Shown: piece after piece, positions 13,105-25,390 of the stretch
Layout: each line of letters starts with the position of its first letter
Position numbering within the stretch: the first letter of the stretch is position 1
Source of the DNA: Eimeria necatrix
Lineage: Eukaryota; Apicomplexa; Conoidasida; Eucoccidiorida; Eimeriidae
Assembly (NCBI RefSeq): GCF_000499385.1
Contig: NW_013651717.1
Coordinates: 1-64,000 of the forward strand
Direction of reading: 5' to 3'
DNA: 64,000 bases
The notes under the pieces: model-generated
Databases searched by the model: none
Seen by the model: the letters and a program-made list of their open reading frames with translations, nothing else
What the model was told of the DNA's origin: nothing
Translations under genes and position numbers: made by a program

Positions 13105-13401
13105 TTACAGCTGCACTAAGGCCAGTTTCCCCCCAATGATGCAGACAAAAAAGGGACCGTCGTCTTCCATGAGTAGCTGGAGCTCCATTACTCCAGCGAA
13201 GTTCCTGACACTACTGGAGATAAAAGCTGCCCATTCCAAAAAGCTTGTTGCACCACAGTGCAGGCTAACTAGTAAACAGTTTCTTCTGACGCCACCTTCT
13301 GGTATCATAGCCATTTCCCTACGCAAAGACGACCCTGCTGAGGCGCTTGTTCTCTCGCCAGCACGGCACCGACTTCGCTGGCCATGGCTGTTATTCTTCA
13401 T
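13105..13401 (-). CDS. possible small or terminal-exon ORF, unknown
   Basis: A minus-strand frame ends at a TAA at 13105-13107. Its last 70 residues look protein-like: mixed hydrophobic and acidic helices such as TSFLEWAAFISSSVRNFAGV, then a short beta-like end (FFVCIIGGKLALVQL). It could be the last exon of a gene whose other exons I could not find, or chance. No family is recognised. The opposite strand is also open here, which lowers confidence. Confidence 0.25.
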   Translation of the reverse strand: MKNNSHGQRSRCRAGERTSASAGSSLRREMAMIPEGGVRRNCLLVSLHCGATSFLEWAAFISSSVRNFAGVMELQLLMEDDGPFFVCIIGGKLALVQL

Positions 13402-13530
13402 AAAATGAAAAGTAGGCCCGCGACATGCCCAGGATACTTCTTGGAAGTGCCGTCATAGGCTGGAATCCCAAGATGCACAATGACGCAAAGCCGCTTCAGC
13501 ACCCTGAATAGCCAGTAGATCGTTTGCAAA

Positions 13531-13827
13531 AACACTGGAGCAGCTGCTGCTCCAAGGGGCCTGTGTGTTTGTTTGTACAAGGCATCCTGCCTGCACAATA
13601 ATGGAACGACAAACGCGAAAGGGTTGATAATAACCATTGAGCTAGCAAAACACGGCAATGAAGTAACTGGCCTCTAAGGCACCGGGAGCATCTGCCGCTC
13701 CGGGGGACCTGTATGTTTGTTTGTCCAAGGCGTCTTGCCTGCAAAATAATGGCGCGACGAGTGCGAAAGGGTTGATAATAACCATCGAGGTGGGCAAGCC
13801 ACGGCAATGGAGTAACTGGCCTCTAAG
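13531..13827. repeat. tandem duplication, two units of about 148-149 bp
   Basis: Unit 1 is about 13531-13678 and unit 2 about 13679-13827. Landmarks recur at a constant offset: GTTTGTTTGT-CAAGGC (offset 148), AAAGGGTTGATAATAACCAT (148) and AACTGGCCTCTAAGGCACCGG (149). The copies differ at scattered bases, so the duplication is not very recent. The overlapping ORFs on the minus strand arise from the repeat itself. Confidence 0.85.
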
Positions 13828-14297
13828 GCACCGGCAGTTAACTGATGCAGGCTAATGCTTGATGAAAAACCCATGGCACTGTACCAATTGGGCGCCGACG
13901 AGTGCAGGGCTGAAAATTTTCAGAGGGATTTCAAACACGACTACAGCTGAGGGCAACTCAGCCACGCTGTGTACGACAATTGCTGTACTCAAGTAACCCA
14001 AGGACCCTAGTTATTCCCTCGCTCTTCGCGGGGCTTACAGGGGATTTAGAGGGTGTGAGCGTAACGTAGGCTTCCACTGGACCACAAGCAAATACGCACT
14101 GACAGCCGTCACGCTTGTTTTTGTCAGACGCTCCTTACCCGAATGGAAACGTGAGATTACGTATGATAGGGTGCACTGAGTCCAATGCGCAACGCTATAT
14201 TCCACAATGCTGAGGCATCGACAGAGATATCTGGGGTCTTGCTGACCGTCGCACTGCCTCCTCCTATATTCTAGATACTATTCTGGGGTAAACTAGC

Positions 14298-14899
14298 TAG
14301 GGCGTGGCTTCTTCAACTTTTTCGCCTTGTGTGCCTCTATGATGTCCTGTCATATCGACGGGGTTAACATGACGTTTCACCTTCACAGGAGGTGGCTGCG
14401 GCACTTTGGATTTTGGGACTATAATTCTTGTACCGCAAGCCACCTCTTTGTTATTAACGGACCTTCCTCTGACTTCTTCCTAGGCGCCGCTTTGCCGAAA
14501 TAGCTTGGATTCTGATCCCATCTCGCCGCATCCTGAGCTCTTCGAAGGCGTGGCCTTCCGTCCTAGGAAAAAGGCGTAGCACTTCGCTTCTTGATTCCTT
14601 TCATTGCTACTGTTCGCTGCACCTCTCGATTTCTTATTTGCGGGGTGCCTCCAGTTCGTATCCTGGGCACGTGCCTTCGCCGCAAAATGCTCTTGATGCA
14701 GGATCAATTTGCGGCGAATAAAGCCCAGCGTAGACTTCACGTAGATACTCAAACTGAGTACACAAAGTTCATACACGCCTACTAGCGTCCAAATTACCAA
14801 ATAAGCCCTGTAGAAAGCATGCTGATTTGATGGGTGTTCTGCTACACCTAAAAGGGGATCATGTGTTTCTCGATCTGCGTGCCATCGCTGGCTGCACAC
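14298..14899 (-). CDS. possible membrane protein with basic tail (structure unresolved)
   Basis: Minus-strand coding-like sequence in two frames. The 14899-14480 frame has a hydrophobic helix (LVIWTLVGVYELCVLSLSIY) followed by a basic region (FIRRKLILHQEHFAAKARAQ) and a Lys/Ser/Asn-rich stretch. A second frame ending at a TAG (14300-14298) reads GTRIIVPKSKVPQPPPVKVK and then a hydrophilic end, and looks like the true C-terminus after an intron near 14490-14600. The donor is not clear and no start was placed. A single-pass membrane protein with a cytosolic basic/proline-rich tail is the most I can infer. Confidence 0.35.
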
Positions 14900-17800
14900 G
14901 CGGCAGTGTTAGTCCCCAAGCCTGTTCTATATGCAGAGCGCATTGAGCCTAGTACGTAACAGGAGCCAGGTTTACTTATCTAAAACATCTCTTATCGTGC
15001 CTGACACTTACAATACTAAATTCTACAACCTCGGAAGTTTATTTCTGAGCAACATTGCAGTGCCACACACTACACAATCTGCTCTTTTTGTTACCGCATC
15101 ATGCCTCGAGGTGCCTCTACCGTCAGAAGCCCGAATGCTCGTTTGCGTCATTGTGAAGCTCGGTAGTGAATCAGGATCATTGCTTCTGCTAAAAATTCAG
15201 TGCTCCCCCCGACAAGCTATAGAGAACCGGCACCTCTCAACCTCGCAGTAAATCGTCAACGTACTTGGTTACAGCTGGACAGCTCTATCAAAAAATACGC
15301 TTTTGAGCAATACAATGTGCGATGGGTAGCCAGAAGCTCATCCTTTATCCCAGCACTGTGTTTGTGGAACCTGGGTATCCAATAGCCAAGCGTCTAGATC
15401 CCTTTAATATCTCAGCTGCCTCAAAGAAAATTACTTTAAAAGCAAAAAACAGCCACTGCTTCTCCTGGTGCCAACGTAGAAATCTGCAATGTCGTCGTTT
15501 CTTTTCAAAGCGGCAAGAACCCTGAAAATCTTTACATTAGTACTGTGTAGGCGAAGCTGAGGAAACGCATCAACCTGTCCCCTAATTTGTCTAGATCCGA
15601 GAACTCCGTGGATTTGGCCAAAATTTACTTTCAGCGATGTAGCACTGCCTTCCTGATGGGCAAATACTTAGAGCTTTCAAAACGATTCATACGAGAGACT
15701 CGTGGCGCACATTTGCGCAGCTTCTCTGAGGCTTCAGGAATTGCTATGACTGTAAGGAGCGGAGCCAATCACAGGAAAAGGATTATCCAGCATCGAAGCA
15801 ATCGGGCTAGGCACTATAAAACGCAGTGCATAAGGCGTAGTGGATTGGTACACTGTGCCAGGCAATGTACTATAATGTTGCGCAGAAACAACAGAGACTG
15901 AAAAATTTAAGTTGTTAAGGAAAAATTGATAGGGAAAGTAGTGTAATTCGTTTAATTTAACAAATTGAATTTTTCCAGTAGACTAGGCAGGCTAGGCCTA
16001 GAATGCTCTGTAGCTACGCAGTTTGGGGCGGGCAGTGTCCCCAGTGTTTCTAGTAGTTATACGCGCACAGAGTGAGAGAAAAGACGTTCTCCTTCTTGTG
16101 AGTTTAGATCTCAAGACAAGTGCTGTTTACGTTTATAATGCATGACTCGCCACCTTCACCCAACAGAGGTAATGATGAACTTTCAGCCAGCGGCGAACAC
16201 CGTATAGGAACCGAGCCAGGCATAACTCTGCAAGCACCGCTGTAGAGCAAGCTGGCGTTGGACTGAGCCATGTGGAAGCGAAAGGCTCCTTCCTGCTACC
16301 TCAAGAGCGCGAGCAACTAGACGGTAAGCAGTTCTACACTTTGAGGGACGATCTAGCCTCTTCGATTGTTCCTTACAGGTATGGAACCCTTACAACAAGC
16401 CAAAAATCTTACAAAGAAGATATTTTCTTACGGAGTGAAGCTAGCTGTTCTCTATGGTTAACTGCTGGATAGCTGCTGCCCAGGAAATGTCATACAGTTG
16501 CTGCAACACTGTATAGTAATCCATATGCACAAGCAAGCAGTTTTCATCGCAGTTATCCTCCTACTTCATACAGACCTCAATGTCGACGGAACACGGTTAA
16601 ATTAAATGCACCAAAGAAGCGCATAGTACCTTGAGAACATATTCGGATGCTACTGAAGCTTGGATGCACTGTTCGACCTCTACATCCCCGTATGCAAATG
16701 GCTGGTTGTAGTCTTTTGAGGTTGTCACCAGGCGTTTCGCTGTTCCGTACAAAGTCACTTTAGGCCAAGCCCCCTGCTACCTCTGCTTCTTAGTATGCAA
16801 ATGCATACTAAGAAGCAGAGGCAGCTGTCATCAGAGGTCGAACAGTGCATCCAGGCTTCAGTAGCATTCGAATATGTTCTCATGACATCTTAACCCGATG
16901 TGAATATGGTGGTGTTCAGGGCGTCGTGAGGCCTGTAACTACAAGTTCAGCACCGCGATGGGCATCGTGAAGTTGGGGAGCAGAGCAAAATATGTCACAA
17001 GGGGGAAAACGAACAAACAATGGAATATTCTGAGATTTCTGCCTCCTTCCGGTTCCACCAGAAGTGCTTGGAGAACCTGCCACACCCAGATAATGCGTGG
17101 GGAAATATCAGAGTCAACGCTAATAAACACAAAAGTCGCACAGCTGACCAACAACTGGGAATACTACTTCTGCACAAGCGAGGTGGAGTCGTTGACAGCC
17201 TGATAACTCCTGATGGCTGCAATCGTAGCCTAAAAGTAGCCGTTGAAGAGTGTTACTATCCTTGGAAGGATCTTCGAAGAGTGCACCAATCTTCGGAAAG
17301 GACTTGGAAGAATTTTTTCATATTCGGAAGCGCCTTGGAAGAGCTTGCGCATCTTCGGAGGACCGTGGATACATTCATGGCTTATCAGGCTAGCTAGTAG
17401 TACTGACTAATCTGCATAGCTAGTAACAGTTTTCAAAAACATGAAACAAGACACTTAATCAGTGTTCCGTCATTTCCTAAAAACTGCTCTATACTGTGAG
17501 ATGCTTTGTATCACAAAGTGGACTGGCTGGTTTCCCATGCTTCTGTAATGACAGCGTAGCCCTCCTCGAAGCCATTCTTAACTGCCGAAACGGCGTTATC
17601 TAGTTTTCTGTGTGCCTCAATTTGCATCGAACTAAGCCATTAGAGGCAGGCAGTTGAGTTCCCTCGTCAAAACATAGTTTGCGAGGGGAACAGTCGAACT
17701 TGTATCCATGTCTTTCTTCGTTCACCACTCTATAAGCTTGATCTGAACTTAGTCCTTGAATTCTACTGATAAAACCACAACAGAAAGGCTGCATCAGGAC

Positions 17801-17973
17801 CTCATCTGCAATGAGCCACCGCCCTGGTCACTGTTCGCATTGCATGCGCGGTAGTACGCTCTATTTGACCCCACTGAGACTGTAGGCTAGATAGCAGCAT
17901 CTTCGTTTTAGTAGATATGTCTTTGACTCTACGTTGATTGGCATTCATCTTTTTGCCAGTTTACTAGCATACG
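14900..17973. other. gene-poor stretch with an inverted-repeat element
   Basis: Short ORFs only, none with motifs. The open frame at 17020-17397 is inflated by a degenerate purine-rich direct repeat around CTTGGAAGA / ATCTTCGGA (17260-17360). The one clear structure is the inverted repeat at 16632-16882. Confidence 0.4.
16632..16882. repeat. nested inverted repeat (MITE-like or cruciform element)
   Basis: Outer arms of 50 bases, 16632-16681 and 16833-16882, are reverse complements with about two mismatches. Inside lies a second, perfect palindrome: 16780-16799 (CCTCTGCTTCTTAGTATGCA) and 16802-16821, separated by AA. The whole 251-base unit has no coding capacity. Long terminal inverted repeats around a short non-coding core suggest a miniature inverted-repeat element. 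I could not see a convincing target-site duplication. Confidence 0.75.
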
Positions 17974-19183
17974 ATGGATAGTTCACTTGGACGTCGGGGC
18001 CGCCTAACGACACTCGCAACCAAGTCCCAAGTGAGACTTTCAGTGGCTATGCGTGTTTCTGGGGATGAGTCAGGTGTGAATTGCATCCCAAGTGCACCAG
18101 AGATCTCAATCCCAGACAGCCTGTGTTCGGGCTGCGTGCGCTTCTCAGCGACAAAGCAAAACCTTGGGGATAGCGGAGCTAACTGCAGCGTTCAAAGACC
18201 TCTCAGTAAGCCATCAACAAAGCAAAACATTGACAGTAGTGTTTACCTCTTCTTTTTGACCGAGATCAGGTTAGCTCGGAATGAACTTCTGCATATCTTC
18301 GCTGATCTTAGGGAGGCGACAGCTTGATACTCACGGCGAAGGCAGGGAATCTCGCAAGACGCTTGGTGGGGCTGAATGATGTTGTAGTGGCGGATGCATC
18401 TCTGTATCCTTCTTTTTCTTTATCTTACCGAAGTTCCACTTTTAGCTGCCTGTGTGCTGTGAGGAGCTCAGCAGGTTCCACGTGGAGCTGTGTTCTATCT
18501 GTCTGCCGCTGGGTTTCGATCCCCAGGAAGAAAGTAAAAAAACGGTTGACAAATTCTGTATCAGTTTTTGATCAGGGACTGGCTCCCTCGCTTAGGGAGA
18601 TCGAGGAACTGGCTGCAGTTGCAGGGGAGTACTGCGACATCTCCACCTTCGCAAAATTTTGTAGAGAGGTAAGAAAAGTGCAGAGAAGTTCCACAGCATC
18701 CGGGCTGTTGTAACGCATTGCATCCATGCCCCTACTATGGCGGCAGGCCGTGTTCTGCACAATACTGGAGCAAACACGGCAGTTTCGGCATTAGAAACCT
18801 CGCCTTGCGATGAGAAATCTCCACTCAGGTGACTCACTGCAGCGACAGCCCGAAGCTTTTTTCGGAGCTTTTTTGCTGTTACGATTCGTCGAACACCGGG
18901 AAGGTGCCTTTGCGAGTCGCAAAAAATATCCTGCGCAGCTGCGGAGAGGTGCTGACGAACGAAGAAATAGATGCAGTATTTGCGGACTTAGGGGTTTCCA
19001 GCGATGAAGTTGACTACAAGGCTTTGTGCGAAAGGTCAGGTTCAGTGAATATCTGGTGACGCAACTCAAAGCGTTTCTCAGAAGGAACGAGTGCTCATCT
19101 GGGCGGCGACCCCGGAGCAGTCCATAGAATACCACGGCAGTGGCTTGCCCTTTGCTCTCCGCAGGCTTTTGTCGGAGAGCTGA
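17974..19183 (+). CDS. myosin light chain of the MTIP/MLC1 (calmodulin-like) family
   Basis: Calmodulin-like light chain; in apicomplexans this family binds the tail of a class XIV myosin and tethers it to the inner membrane complex for gliding and invasion. Five exons in agreeing phase: 17974-18269, 18323-18365, 18576-18668, 18829-19034 and 19165-19183, giving 218 residues (family about 200-215). Features: a divergent N-terminal extension of about 90 residues, as in MTIP; a lobe with LTAKAGNLARRL then GLAPSLREIEELA; and a C-terminal EF-hand, LFCCYDSSNTGKVPLRVAKN, then CGEVLTNEEIDAVFADLG. The loop DSSNTGKVPLRV lacks the usual acidic residue at position 12, so calcium binding is doubtful, as in most of these light chains. 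It ends CERLLSES. One donor (GTGGGG, 18366) is weak but restores the conserved join. The myosin partner is not in the window. Confidence 0.82.
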
Positions 19184-20409
19184 ACACTTTCGGCCGAAGT
19201 CCGTGGAATGCGTATCAGAGATGAACGACTAGCTGGAGTTGCACTCCTGTCGCAATCACACTACGCCCAGGGGCTACCCTACGTTTGTGGTCAGTGGGTT
19301 GCGGTACTTCCCCCTGGCCCCGCTGTGGTTGGCTGCAAACTGTCGAGCTCGCGATTCGCCAGTGAGGTCGGAAGGCAAATCAGGTGGTTTTAAGCTTAGT
19401 AGCTTAATGGTACAAAGATGTTGGGGATCCAGTAAACCGCGCCTTTCATTTCGAAGTCCTGCTAACCTCAGAAGAAACGTCGCCATTCACCTGTTTGCAT
19501 AGGTGTAACAGACACCGATTCAAGTTAGTTTGATTGTGACACAACTTGCGGATAAACAAATTGGACGCAGCGGTTCAGAAACTATCCGCTCGGAATTTCA
19601 CCCCATTAAGCTACTCCTACGTGCTCTAGCAGTGCGAAGATGGGACAACAGCTACGGCGTTCGGATCTGCCCACGGTATGACGAAAGTACAACTGTTGTG
19701 GCCCGCAAAAGCCTCCGCAGTTCAACATGCGCGTCCAATGGTCCTGGCTGTATTTTGTGGCCAACCAGTAATCATGGGCACGCAGGTCCAACCTACCACA
19801 ACAAACTCTACACCTCAGCTGAAACACATTTTGCGTGCACCGCAGTGAAATGGTAGTCGGTCGTCTGGACTCATTCATCTTGCTATAGCGTCGCTCGCTG
19901 CTGCAGAAGGGCCACAGTTCCTGTGGACCATCGAGGGGCGTCACGCCACTGTGCGACTCGCTGAAAGCGAGCTTTGACGATTTGGTGGAAGGCATATGCC
20001 CGAACCATATCCAACATTTCTCAAAAGGCGACAGACACAAGCGTACAGATCGCACTCGGCAGCACAGATTCCCACCAATCAGCCATGCACCAGTCACATT
20101 ATCAAGCAGTCCAGCGGTGCTCCTCAGGATTAGGGATGGGAATTGTGGGACGATGTGACAGCGTTAGGTGAATATCTCAGGTAATGGAACGTCGCGCTTG
20201 TCTGTGCCCTTGACGTGCGCCGGTGCGCCCGACACAATGACCATCTCGTCCTCTACCAGTGGCCCGCTACAATGCACACTCCACGTAGAAGAGCGCGGTT
20301 CCAGGAAGGACACACTCTAACACGTGTACGACACACTTCAAAGGACCTGCACGGCTGTTTGCCCGTGCAGCACAAATACGAGAGCCTTTCTAGAACGAGC
20401 GGCCGCAGG
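19184..20409. other. spacer between convergent genes, no supportable gene
   Basis: Between the ends of the myosin light chain and the ankyrin/LRR gene. A minus-strand ORF (19606-20097, 163 codons) has no recognisable motif and no splice partners in phase. Treated as non-coding and 3' UTR. Confidence 0.35.
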
Positions 20410-23400
20410 TCACTTCGCCTTGGCCGCTCGAAAGAGGGACATTGGCAGCTTCGCAACTTGCAGAACTGTCTTGGGCTCAATCTTAAGTTTCTTTCCAGAG
20501 CGCTTCCTGCTGCTGCTGGACGGATTTGGGGCAGCACCCCGGCTGTGGCCTGACATGGCGCCGTGGGCCTCTCCATCACTCCGCGAGACTCTCGGATCAG
20601 CACCCTCCAAACCGCCTTGCTTACCTCTGCTACTGCTGCGGCTAATGCTCTTCTTCCGAAAAAAACGGGCACCTTCCCCGCCGCTCCCCGAGTCTGACTC
20701 CACATGGGAGCTACTGCCACCTTCATCACGTAGTGCGCTCAGCATAGACTGCAGCATGCCACTAGAGGACGCATGGCGCCTTGACGTGTCCCGACTACGG
20801 TATAGACGCAGGAATCGACGCAAAACGCGTTTGTCACTGCCAGGCGTCAATAATCTGCAGACAACAACCAACACCTAGCCCTTACTTGATTATTTTTGGT
20901 GTAAGATTTGTAAATCATCAGACAGAACGACTGCCCATCCATGAAAGATAAGGATACGCACCGCTCATTCGCAATAGCAAGTGCCGTGTTCCCCGCTTCG
21001 TCTTGAGTCATGACATCCGCACCCATTTCCATCAATGTTGCAGCCACTGAATATTGGCCGAAAAACAGCGCACCTAGTAACGCGGTACGCCCTTGAGAAT
21101 CCTGTTTCCAACAATCACAAGAAACCGCACGCGCTCATGCCTTGCAAAAAAACTCCTATAGCTTCCAACACTACTCTTGCAAATAACCAAATGACACTTC
21201 GCTTCGGGGAGCTACTCTCTCAGTAGTTTCTGTTAGAGGCCAAATTCCAACTAACCTTAGCTTCAAGATCAATCGATTTCGCCTTCTTTAGAATGGTTTT
21301 TGCGATTTTGTCATTTCTCAAACGAATGCAAACAAGTAGAGGAGTTTCTCCTTCCGTTTTTTCCGCTTTGTTGCAATCCAGTACTTGAGTTTGCGTTGCA
21401 AGAATCCACTTTCCCTCACACATTTTCTCCCCCTGCGCGTTTTCCATGACTTGAAGCTGCGGCTGTTGTTGAAGACTATTAGGGTGCACTTTCACTCTGT
21501 ATGGCTCTTGGGTGTGATCTAGGAAATAGTTGACCATATCTTCATGATTTTCCATACATGCTACAATTAGAGGAGTCATTCCTGAAGTGCACACAGTCGA
21601 AAGAAGCCACTGGCCGGAAACGCACTGACGCTGTGGGAGATGAATGCTATGTTCAATGCTAATGAAATCCCAATAATGCTGTGCGTCTAATCGACCACGA
21701 GGCAGATGCTGCCAAGATTACATAAATTTTGTGGCAAAGGCAAGCAAATGAAATTCCATGGCTTCAATGGATTGCTACTGTGTGAAGAGGAAGTGCACAA
21801 TTTGTTCCTGTTTGTCGTGAGTGCAAAGCGCCCTTCAAGTGGTGAAACTGCTTTGACTCCTGGTACTATGATGCACAAAAGCAGGCATCCTGCGCATCGT
21901 CTAGTGCTTGGGTTTGCGTTGACCTGCGTGCTGCGGTGCGCAACAACTAACCTTCAAAGTTGGCTTTGTTCACATCCGCTCCATGATCAATCAGACGCTC
22001 TACGCAGCTCCCTAGTCCTTCCTCCGTGGCGGCTAAAAGAGCCGTCTGGCCCCCCTCACCCCGTGCGTCTACGTTGCACCCGCTTGCGAGCAGCAACTCT
22101 AGCACTTGAACACGTCCTTGTTTTGCTGCCTGCTCAACGCCAAAGTAAAGCATAAACGCCACATCATTTAGCTTTTAACCTCGACAGAATAACGACAATT
22201 TGGGACAGAAGCAACACATTCTGCAAGGAGCAAGTCCGAACCTGCAAGAGCGGCTTGGACCACAGCGGGTGTGTGCGGTTCATCAGGTCTGGGTACTTCT
22301 CGATCAACAGTTCAATGCTTTCGACGTCATTTTTAGCCACAGCGCAACTCAACACATCTGCAAACAAGACAGGAAAAATTCTAAACACCAGGCTTTCAAT
22401 CAAAGCAAAGATGCTCTGCGAACTGTAAGCTGCCCACCAACATCTTTCACGCTCTCGTGTATGTCGAACTTACCAGTCAAAACCCATCTCTTTCCCTTCT
22501 CAGCTCCCGCACCCGCCTCTAGGAAAAGAGGCAACCAATTCGGGTTAAGCTGATACGCCATCTGTCGCAAGGACAAATGCAACCCACCCGCATGAGACAA
22601 ATGTTACATTTGCTCGAACCAAGATGCTCAGGGAGCCCAAAAGACTGCGTCATTTCCGTTCTGCGTTAACCTACTCACCAATGTGGGGGTGTACGAATTG
22701 TGGCCCCGAGAGTTCGGGTCTCCTCCAGCCTTCAATATAATCTTGATGATCTCTGGCGAGTTAACTTCACACGCTACACACAACGCGCTTTTGTATGTCC
22801 TAACGCCTGGGCACTTCACATCCACCGCTGCTCCTCGGGCGAGCAGACGCTGCAATTAAGCAGATACAAGCGACGCGTAACAAACGAAAACTCATTACAC
22901 ACACAGATCTCATGAATCAGCAAACCAACAAAGAAGCAACGGAAAAACAAACTCCACGAATCAACAAATACAAGCATGCACCCCATCCTTATATTAGTCC
23001 AAATCACGCATCTATGCCTCCATCCAAAAGGCTTCCTGCGCACTTTTACGATCTCTGCGTCATTGCGCCGTATTGCCGTTTGAAGGGGAAAGTGGGCGCA
23101 GCGCAAGTCATGTGGGTTTGGCGACACGCCGAGGTCGAGAAGCGCCTCCACAAGGTCCAGACGGGAGGCTTCACACGCCCGTAGAAGCGGAGACTTCCCC
23201 AAATAGTCACAGACATCAATTTGTGCTCCACGCTTGATCAGCTGCAGCCAACCACACACAAAAAACGGGTTCGCATCACATCAACCAGACACCATTGCAG
23301 AGCTCCACGTTACGTTTAAGCATACCCAAGCAGCAATCGTTTCTCAGTGCACTGCAATGTCTAAAAGCTGCGTACTACTTTCAAAGTCTCCTGGTCTTGA

Positions 23401-25390
23401 GTTTGTATAGCAATCGAAACGGGCAGCGTGAGGACATTGACGCCCCCATCCTCGGAGGTGTCAACAACAAACGGCGCATTGACCAGCAGCTCGCTGCCAC
23501 GCTTGGCCTGTAGCGTCAGTAGAAAACTGCCACGGTAGGGAGCTGACGCACAAAGTTCTGTAAACTGCAAAAGAAGCACATCGGAAGAAACCAACAAAGG
23601 CGCGGCTGGATACGTCAGCCGCAGAAGACTCCAACAATTAAAAAAATGAGTATTTCGAGCCAGACTCCACTATATAACTACGTAGGCCATCTGCGCTCGC
23701 GGAGTCGCCGTGCAGCCGTGCCCCCTACCTCTTTCTGTACCACCTTTGTCAACGACGAGATCTGGTCATGAAGACCGAGCTTGACAGCGTGACAAAACGA
23801 GCGGTAGTGCGTCTCCATCCCAACCTTTGAAAGAAGGCATTTAGATGCAAGAGACCCCACAATTTCAAGAGATGGTACGACGGGATGCTTCTCCTCCTCC
23901 TCCGCAGCGGCAAGGCTTTCAGCCGCAGCAGCGCCCGCCGCATCTGCTGCTGCCGTAGTGTGCTCAATGGCAGTTTGACACGCGATAGCAGCTCCTTCTC
24001 CTGCAGTCACTGCAGCAGCGAGTGACTCTAGCTGTTGCTGGAGGCGCAACACGAGCTCTCTCTGAGCCCGAACTGCACAGCGATCAGGATCATCTGGCTG
24101 AAGCTCCACCGGCTCTCCGTCGACCTGAATGGGTTCCAGCTGTATCTGATTACCAAGTGCCCTCTCCTTCTCCTCTAACAATGCCTGTTGCTGTTGCAGC
24201 CTCTCTGCCACTGCAGCGTGCTGCTCAGTTAATGCCTTTGCCTGTTCCATGTGCTGAATGTGCTCCTTCTCCTGCTGCTGCAAAAGCCGCCGCAGCTGCT
24301 TCTCCTCCTGCAACTTCTTTTCGTAATCCCTCCTGTGCCGCTTGTTAACTGCCGTTGCATTCGCAACAAGACGATCCGCTAAGGCTGTTGCTGCGTCCAG
24401 TCTCATATTCGTGAAAGATGCATCGAAATGCAGCAGATTCGGCCAGTTGTCTGACGAAAAGTCCGTCGCCACGTTTGTAAAGGTCAGCTCGTTGCTCCTT
24501 GCACAGCGGAGAGAGAGTCGCTCCAAATAGGGGAGATATGTCGTAAGCAGCGCTGCAAGCCCCTTGTTGGTCACCTCATAGCAAAAGTCGAGGCAAAGAC
24601 TCTTCAGTACTCCTCCGATTATATTGTCTTCCTTCCTCCCGTGCAGCACGTCCATCAAACGTGCTACTGATGCATCTTTAAGCAAAGAACAACCACTAAA
24701 ATCCAGAGAAAGACCCGCGGCCCGCACTTCCGGATGCACCGCCTTGCACGCCAGCGGAACCACCTGCTCCATTAACACACGGGCGTCAACCCCACGGAAC
24801 ATGCCAAAGGACAGCACGCCATCAGCCGGCCGATACTTGTGCTTGCAAAGCAGACGGCAGGTCTGGCGCAACAATAAAATCCCCTCCGCGTCGAGTAGCT
24901 TCTCAACGTGCGGTAAATATAGACGCCAGCGATCGTTCAAACCCGCTGGGGCAGCACGGGGGGCCGTCCCTGAAGCCGCCGTGGATGCAGCACCTCCTTG
25001 ATGCTGCTGATGCTGCTGCTGTCTCAGCTGCTGAGCTGCAGCCGCAGCTGCTTGCTGCTGCTGCAGTTGCTGCTGCTGCAATGCAGCAACCTGCTGCTGC
25101 GCTGCAGCGGCTGCAGCTGCCCTCGACGCAGGCACCTGTTGCACTGTAACTGTGCCCAGCGTCGCTGGGGGCACTAAGTCGTCCAGAATTTCCGGCTGGC
25201 CAATGGCTGCTGTAATTCGCGCCATCTCCGCTTCGTCTACTTCGCTTATAGTAACGCCGCTGAGAGCTCCCCCATCTGCGGCCAGGCCAGGAAGTTGTCC
25301 TACGGGAGCCACGTCCACCTCTATGGGTCCCTCCCCCAAAGTAAGATTATCCTGCATCTCAGGATGCAGCGACTCGTCGTGATGAGTCAT
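20410..25390 (-). CDS. large leucine-rich repeat / coiled-coil / ankyrin repeat protein
   Basis: Ten exons, all phase-consistent, encode 1,169 residues: 25390-23729, 23564-23379, 23241-23044, 22849-22679, 22561-22474, 22357-22242, 22129-21952, 21581-21256, 21101-20962 and 20854-20410. Order of parts: acidic N-terminus; Gln/Ala tract (residues about 91-131); leucine-rich repeats (about 220-345, e.g. LKSLCLDFCYEVTNKGLAAL); Gln/Glu coiled coil (about 350-500); then at least six ankyrin repeats from exon 3 to exon 9, e.g. LIKRGAQIDVCDYLGKSPLL, GEGGQTALLAATEEG and HGADVNKANFEG. The tail is Ser/Arg/Lys-rich and could be a nuclear-localisation region (SSRKRSGKKLKIEPK). Ankyrin and LRR blocks are protein-interaction scaffolds; no enzyme domain is seen. 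Acceptor 22129 could be three bases further upstream. I do not know a named orthologue. Confidence 0.85.
24998..25120 (-). repeat. coding Gln/Ala microsatellite-like tract
   Basis: Imperfect CAG/GCA (read as GCT/CTG on +) repeats within exon 1 of the ankyrin/LRR gene encode alternating runs of alanine and glutamine at residues about 91-131. Homopolymer tracts like this are typical of eimeriid coding sequence. Length variation between strains is expected. Confidence 0.8.

Noticed and set aside
17020..17397. 125-codon plus-strand ORF
   Set aside because: Part of it is a degenerate purine-rich repeat (CTTGGAAGA / ATCTTCGG units), which keeps the frame open by chance.
19606..20097. 163-codon minus-strand ORF
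   Set aside because: No family motif; lies in the spacer between convergent genes and probably reflects 3' UTR sequence.
20253..20729. 158-codon minus-strand ORF
   Set aside because: Overlaps the true last exon of the ankyrin/LRR gene in another frame; the 20854-20410 frame fits the splice phase.
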